From Campylobacteraceae bacterium (lineage in GTDB: Bacteria; Campylobacterota; Campylobacteria; Campylobacterales; Campylobacteraceae): DNA of 40,137 bases. The DNA lies in the NCBI GenBank assembly GCA_012519705.1, contig JAAYPR010000047.1, forward strand, positions 1 to 40,137, given 5' to 3'. Under the pieces are notes generated by a model. The model made no database searches. It saw only the letters and a program-made list of their open reading frames with translations, and was not told the DNA's origin. Of this stretch, positions 35,721-40,137 are shown piece by piece. Every line of letters starts with the position of its first letter. The stretch's first letter is position 1. The translations under genes and the position numbers were made by a program.

Positions 35721-37184
35721 TTATTTTAACTTATCACACAGTGGCAAAAGCTCTTCTAATTTTGCTACAATTCTTTTTTGCTCGGCAAGTGGCGGAAGTG
35801 GAATTAATAAGTTATTTATACTTGTGCTATTTAAAGTTTTTCCTTTAATTGCTTTTTTAGTATCGCCGTGTTGGGTTACTAATGGAAGTAAATTAAACAA
35901 ATAAGCTTGAAATATATTATCCGCATCACAATAAGGATAAATTGAAATAATAGCTTCATTATGAACAGCGTCAATATTTAAGATTGAAACTCTACCCACG
36001 GTTAATTTAAAACTCATAAGCATTGTACCAGCCTTTGAAATTCTGTTTCCAAATTTAGCACTTAAAGCAACATTGCTTACGCCTTCTTTGGTTTCTATAA
36101 TATGACCATTTTCTATCATATCAGAAATACAAACCCATGGAAATTCATTTTTCCACCATTCTGATTCTGCTCTTGGTGGGGTTTTTCCCATATTATAATT
36201 TACAATATCACCAAATTTAACCCACTTCCAACTATCAGGAATATCAAATGGAATTTCATCTTCTAAAATTTCAGGTAGGGGTTTTTGTTTTTTGATTTTG
36301 CCTTGTTTTATAAGCTTTTGTTTTTCGGATTGAATTTGCTTATAAAGCTCTTCGCCACTGCCTTCATTTTCTCTCTGTTCTACAAGTTTGCCTTGGATGG
36401 CGTGCTGAAGTAAGGATTTTTTCATATCGTCTGGGAAACGGTTGTTAAAATCCTCAAGCTTAACCCACGCCTCTTCGTAACGCTCAATCAAAGGTAAAAT
36501 TTCTTCAATCTTTTTTACAATTCTTTTTTGCTCAGCAAGTGGCGGAAGCGGAAATACTGAATTAGCAACTTTGTCGCTATTTAAATTTTTTACAACTGCA
36601 CCACTAACTTTTCCAGAAAATTGTGCATATGCATAATAAGAAGATAATAAATAATATAGAAAATCTTGATTAAATACTTCATTATTTTGACTAATCACTA
36701 ACCATCCGTCATGGATACAGCCATCTATTTTGGAAATATATGGTCTGCCAAAACTCATTGAATTTGTTAATAAAAAATCTCCCTTGTAAATCATTCTACT
36801 TTTTGATACACCTGAAGGTTTAATTTTTTCTGCGGTAGAGTAAATATATTTGTCATTTTTACTAATATCTCCAATTTTAATCCAATTAATACCATCTTCT
36901 GCATCTGTTAAAAATTCTTTAATTGGTCTTGGAGAACCACCTCTTGCAATAGTGCAAACATCGCCAAGCTTTACCCATTCCCACGAACTAGGAATATCAA
37001 ATTCTTTTTCAGAATCTAAAATATCAGTAATTATTTTTTGTCTTACCTTTTGTCTATCAACACTATCAGAAACTTCACAATCTAATAAAAGTTCTAAAGC
37101 TGTGCCTTCATCTTCTTTTTGTTCTACAAGTTTGCCTTGGATAGCGAGTTGTAAGATACTATTTTTCAGCTCCTGTGGCGTCAT
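35721..37184 (-). CDS. hsdS: Type I restriction-modification specificity subunit HsdS
   Basis: 487 residues. HsdS chooses the bipartite DNA target of the HsdR-HsdM-HsdS complex. Two target recognition domains (about 60-225 and 310-465) each begin with a PxSWxWVKxGD-like block (PSSWEWVKLGD; PDSWKWVKFGD) and end in PLPPLAEQKRIV before conserved helices. The element QGKLVEQ occurs at residues 15-21 and again near 260, so the protein is an internal duplication. DNA-level repeats of 37 and 22 bases mark the same duplication. ATG at 37184 overlaps the hsdM stop by four bases. Targets cannot be read from the sequence. Confidence 0.95.
   Translation of the reverse strand: MTPQELKNSILQLAIQGKLVEQKEDEGTALELLLDCEVSDSVDRQKVRQKIITDILDSEKEFDIPSSWEWVKLGDVCTIARGGSPRPIKEFLTDAEDGINWIKIGDISKNDKYIYSTAEKIKPSGVSKSRMIYKGDFLLTNSMSFGRPYISKIDGCIHDGWLVISQNNEVFNQDFLYYLLSSYYAYAQFSGKVSGAVVKNLNSDKVANSVFPLPPLAEQKRIVKKIEEILPLIERYEEAWVKLEDFNNRFPDDMKKSLLQHAIQGKLVEQRENEGSGEELYKQIQSEKQKLIKQGKIKKQKPLPEILEDEIPFDIPDSWKWVKFGDIVNYNMGKTPPRAESEWWKNEFPWVCISDMIENGHIIETKEGVSNVALSAKFGNRISKAGTMLMSFKLTVGRVSILNIDAVHNEAIISIYPYCDADNIFQAYLFNLLPLVTQHGDTKKAIKGKTLNSTSINNLLIPLPPLAEQKRIVAKLEELLPLCDKLK
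35767..35803. repeat. hsdS internal repeat 1, copy a
   Basis: 37 bases matching 36517-36553 with two differences. It encodes the second copy of LPPLAEQKRIV (minus strand). Confidence 0.85.
36377..36398. repeat. hsdS internal repeat 2, copy a
   Basis: 22 bases identical to 37121-37142; it encodes the central QGKLVEQ element on the minus strand. Confidence 0.85.
36517..36553. repeat. hsdS internal repeat 1, copy b
   Basis: Partner of 35767-35803; encodes the end of the first recognition domain. The pair could support recombination between half-genes. Confidence 0.85.
37121..37142. repeat. hsdS internal repeat 2, copy b
   Basis: Partner of 36377-36398, located near the 5' end of hsdS. Confidence 0.85.
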
Positions 37185-38659
37185 TCTTTGGAGTCCTTAA
37201 GAAGTGCTATGATATCTGCTAAAGCTCTATCTATTTTGGCATTAAGCGAGGCTCTTTTTTCTTCGTATTCGTGGATTAAGTCCAGTGGGGCTAAAATTTC
37301 TTCTTCTTCATAGGGAAATCCACACTGGTCAAGGTTATATCCAAGCTCTTCTGTTAGTTCTTCATAAGAGTAACATTTTGCTTTATCAAAGCCATCAATG
37401 TTTATCTCTTGGCGGTCATTCCACCACTTTAAGACATCGTCAAAATGGCTAAGTTTCATAGGCTTTGTTTTGGAAAAGTTCTTATAGCCCTCAGGCATAT
37501 CTAAGCGGTAATACCAAGTGTTTTTAGTCTCTCCTGTGTTATCAAAAAACAAAATATTTGTCGTTATGCTTGTATAAGGTGCAAAAACACTATGAGGCAA
37601 ACGGATAATGGTATGTAGGTTAAACTCACTAAGAAGCTTCTTTTTGATATTAACCTTTGCATTATCAAGCCCAAATAAAAACCCATCAGGCAAAATTACC
37701 GCGGCACGTCCGTTTGCCTTAAGTCTAAACATTATCACAGACATAAAAAGATCTGCTGTTTCGCTTGATGCTAAGTCCTGCGGAAAGTGGTTTTTAACAT
37801 CTGCTTTTTCACTACCACCATAAGGGGGATTCATAAGAATTACATCAAATTTATCCCTATCTGTATAGTCAAGCACGTTTTTAAGAAGTGAGTTATCGTG
37901 ATAAATTTTAGGCTCATCGATGTTATGCAAAAGCATATTTGTAACGCAAAGCATATAAGGAAATTGCTTTTTCTCAACGCCATAAATTGAGTTAGCATAG
38001 CCCGCTCTATCTTCAGTAGTAACTACCTTTTTTTCAAGCTCTTTTAACCAACTTGTGATAAATCCACCAGTCCCACAAGCAAAGTCTGCCATCTGCTCGC
38101 CAATTTGTGGCTCTATCATCTGAGCCATAAAGTCCGTTACCGCCCTTGGTGTATAAAACTCACCCGCTGAGCCTGCACTTTGAAGTTCTTTTAAAATCGA
38201 CTCGTAAATTTGACCAAAAGCGTGACTCTCTTCATAATCATCTAACTTTAACTCATCAATTATATTTATAACTTGACGAAGAAGAACACCATCTTTCATG
38301 TATTGGTTCGCATCTTCAAAGGTGGTTTTTACAATAGATTTTTTAATAGGCGTTTTTGGCGTTACATTTAGCCCTTTTAGGGTAGGAAACAGAGTGTTGT
38401 TTACAAAATTAAGAATAGAGTCACCAGTCATAGCATCGCCTGATTTATCATCGTGTGCCCAGTTGGACCAACGGCACTCTTGTGGGATGATAGACTCGTA
38501 ATCATCCTCATCTATTTCCCAATCTTTCTCTTTTGTATCATACGCTTTTAAAAAAAGCATCCATGCAAGTTGTTCAATGCGTTGTGCATCGCCGTTTATA
38601 CCGGCGTCATTACGCATTATGTCTCTTATCCTTTTTACAAAACTTGATATATTACTCAT
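37181..38659 (-). CDS. hsdM: Type I restriction-modification DNA methyltransferase HsdM
   Basis: 492 residues. An N-terminal HsdM helical domain (about 5-135) precedes an N6-adenine methyltransferase domain with the SAM motif DFACGTGGF (192-200) and the catalytic NPPY (277-280, VILMNPPYGG). The pre-motif block AGEFYTPRAVTDFMAQMI is typical of HsdM. With HsdS it methylates adenines in the target; with HsdR it forms the nuclease. ATG at 38659 follows hsdR by four bases, and it overlaps hsdS by four, so the locus hsdR-hsdM-hsdS is one tight operon. Confidence 0.97.
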   Translation of the reverse strand: MSNISSFVKRIRDIMRNDAGINGDAQRIEQLAWMLFLKAYDTKEKDWEIDEDDYESIIPQECRWSNWAHDDKSGDAMTGDSILNFVNNTLFPTLKGLNVTPKTPIKKSIVKTTFEDANQYMKDGVLLRQVINIIDELKLDDYEESHAFGQIYESILKELQSAGSAGEFYTPRAVTDFMAQMIEPQIGEQMADFACGTGGFITSWLKELEKKVVTTEDRAGYANSIYGVEKKQFPYMLCVTNMLLHNIDEPKIYHDNSLLKNVLDYTDRDKFDVILMNPPYGGSEKADVKNHFPQDLASSETADLFMSVIMFRLKANGRAAVILPDGFLFGLDNAKVNIKKKLLSEFNLHTIIRLPHSVFAPYTSITTNILFFDNTGETKNTWYYRLDMPEGYKNFSKTKPMKLSHFDDVLKWWNDRQEINIDGFDKAKCYSYEELTEELGYNLDQCGFPYEEEEILAPLDLIHEYEEKRASLNAKIDRALADIIALLKDSKE

Positions 38660-38663
38660 AAAT

Positions 38664-40137
38664 TTATGCTACCTTGTATAATTCTTTTTCTAATTCTTCT
38701 ATGGCTTTGGTATATCCGTCCTTGCCACCAAACATTGCAACAATTTTTGCTGGTGAGCCATATTTTTTAAGTGGGTCGATTTTTAGGATATTTGTGTTTT
38801 CGATTTCATAAATGCCCATATTCATATATTTATCAAGAAGAGCTTCAAGCACTTCCCTTGCAGTTCCGCCGTATTTGCTTAGAAAATCGCTTTTTTTGAC
38901 ATTGTTCGCTCTTTCTTTTCTAGTAAGTGGTTTTTGGTCAAACGCGATGTGGCAAATAAAATCAAAGTCATCAACATCATCTAAGCCTTGCTCTATCTTT
39001 AAAGCATCAAGGTCTATGCCTCTTTCGCGGAATAACTCTTGAATCTTTTCTTTCTTTTGCTCTGATGTCCATTGTTCGATGAAATTTTCCAAAGATGCAT
39101 AAGTTCCAAGTATGTTAGTCTTTGTGTAATCGATAATGTTTTCTTTGCGAAGAAGCTTGCCATCTGTGTCATACACTGAAACAGTTTTATTTATGATAGT
39201 TACTTGACATCCAGATGAGTCAATATAAGGTTTTGGTGTTTTTTGAGTATCTATTTCCTCTTGTGGTTTTTGCAGAGCTGGTTTGCCATCTATAATAGAA
39301 TTTGGATCGAAATTTTCATGAGTCTCAATAGGACCATCCCACTCTGGATCAGCAAAAAGTCTTGCAACACCACGAAAATCCATCACCGTAAAATGGGTCT
39401 TGCCATCTTGTTCTCTTAGTCTAGTTCCACGACCTATAATTTGCTTAAACTCTGTCATTGAGTTTATCATCTGGTCGATGACTATGAGTTTTGTCATCTT
39501 GCAGTCTGCACCAGTTGATAAAAGTTTTGAAGTTGTCGCTATAACTGGGTATTTTGCCGATACAGAGATAAAATAATCAAGCTTACTTTTACCATAATCA
39601 TCGCTACCAGTTATACGAACAACATAATCTGGGTTTTCCTTAACCATATCTGCGTTAAGGTTGTTAAGTGCGATTCTCATTCGCTCTGCGTGCTCTTCTG
39701 TCGCACAAAAAACTATGGTTTTTTGCATCCTATCCGTGCTTTTTAGATACTTAGTTATCTCTTTTGCAACTTGGTTTATCCTATCCTCGATGATGATATT
39801 ATAGTCAAAATCGCTATTTGTATAAATTCTATCTTCGATTATATTTCCATAAACATCTCTTTGGTCTTTGCTTGGTCGCCAACCATCGCCAATATCGGTA
39901 GTTATACCTACAACACGAAATGGTGCTAAAAATCCATCATCTATACCTTCTCTAAGGCTATAAGTATAAATAGGCTCTCCAAAATAATGAGTATTTGAGG
40001 TGTATTTTGTCTCTTTTGGTGTAGCAGTCATACCGATTTGAGTAGCCGAACTGAAATAATCTAAAATTTTTCTCCAACTACTATCTTTTTTAGCTGAACC
40101 TCTATGACACTCATCAACAATAACCAAATCAAAAAAA
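38664..40137 (-). CDS. hsdR: Type I restriction endonuclease subunit HsdR, C-terminal part
   Basis: Open to the right edge, so the N-terminal nuclease domain and Walker A lie outside; about 490 residues are visible. They start in helicase motif II (FFDLVIVDECHRG) and continue with motif III (GMTATPKET), motif V (TGADCKMTKLIVID) and motif VI (QIIGRGTRLRE), then an EcoEI-type C-terminal domain (about the last 150 residues). HsdR translocates DNA using ATP and cleaves it when both strands are unmethylated. The visible frame is intact. The true start is off-window; an apparent TTG near 40127 is only a leucine codon inside the motif. Confidence 0.95.
   Translation of the reverse strand, partial: FFDLVIVDECHRGSAKKDSSWRKILDYFSSATQIGMTATPKETKYTSNTHYFGEPIYTYSLREGIDDGFLAPFRVVGITTDIGDGWRPSKDQRDVYGNIIEDRIYTNSDFDYNIIIEDRINQVAKEITKYLKSTDRMQKTIVFCATEEHAERMRIALNNLNADMVKENPDYVVRITGSDDYGKSKLDYFISVSAKYPVIATTSKLLSTGADCKMTKLIVIDQMINSMTEFKQIIGRGTRLREQDGKTHFTVMDFRGVARLFADPEWDGPIETHENFDPNSIIDGKPALQKPQEEIDTQKTPKPYIDSSGCQVTIINKTVSVYDTDGKLLRKENIIDYTKTNILGTYASLENFIEQWTSEQKKEKIQELFRERGIDLDALKIEQGLDDVDDFDFICHIAFDQKPLTRKERANNVKKSDFLSKYGGTAREVLEALLDKYMNMGIYEIENTNILKIDPLKKYGSPAKIVAMFGGKDGYTKAIEELEKELYKVA

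Noticed and set aside
1-40137. CRISPR array, insertion sequence, prophage or rRNA operon
   Set aside because: No regularly spaced repeats, transposase or integrase motifs, phage genes or rRNA sequence were seen on either strand.

Overview
The window looks like part of a Campylobacter chromosome (Campylobacterota). It is AT-rich, uses Campylobacter-type AAGGA ribosome binding sites and TATAAT -10 boxes, and carries gene neighbourhoods I recall from C. jejuni: glyQ with a Nif3-like and a zinc-ribbon gene, pheS-pheT-aroA-ispH-rpsA-serA, pckA near argH and atpE, and RDD/PRTase/pnp. Other traits fit the phylum: a glutamine synthetase without the adenylylation tyrosine, a 556-residue S1 protein, and an AtpE with a signal-like N-terminus. 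I cannot name the species.

Layout. (1) 1-3172, minus strand: U32 peptidase/tRNA hydroxylase, glyQ, Nif3-like protein and a zinc-ribbon coiled-coil protein (cut by the window start), closely spaced. (2) 3173-3755: a gene-free mosaic of repeats, hairpins and a G-quadruplex motif. (3) 3756-6078: pdxS divergent from a MocR/PdxR-type regulator, with no pdxT nearby. (4) 6142-8856, plus strand: glnA followed by a split ThrE/YjjP-YjjB-type exporter. (5) 8951-12833, minus: M16 protease, YqeY-like protein and a LysE-family exporter. (6) 12928-22613, minus: pheS, pheT, aroA, ispH, rpsA, serA and a short Ppx/GppA protein. A terminator-like hairpin stands directly before serA. (7) 22731-23729: hinT, tRNA-Leu(GAG) and atpE. 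(8) 23983-28255, plus: pckA, a CAP-domain lipoprotein gene and argH, translationally coupled. (9) 28304-34736, minus: tandem universal stress protein, then the overlapping set RDD-lptD-PRTase-pnp. (10) 34820-35011, minus: a 6S-like RNA. (11) 35054-40137, minus: hemD downstream-to-upstream of a type I restriction-modification locus (hsdR cut by the window end, then hsdM and hsdS).

Most of the window is central metabolism, translation and envelope biogenesis. The accessory parts are the type I RM system, the pdxS/pdxR pair, the CAP lipoprotein between pckA and argH, and the repeat mosaic. I found no CRISPR array, insertion sequence, prophage or obvious novel defence operon. The least explained signals are the repeat/G-quadruplex stretch, the serA leader hairpin, the CAP protein's double-anchor architecture and the rod-like RNA upstream of the lptD operon.
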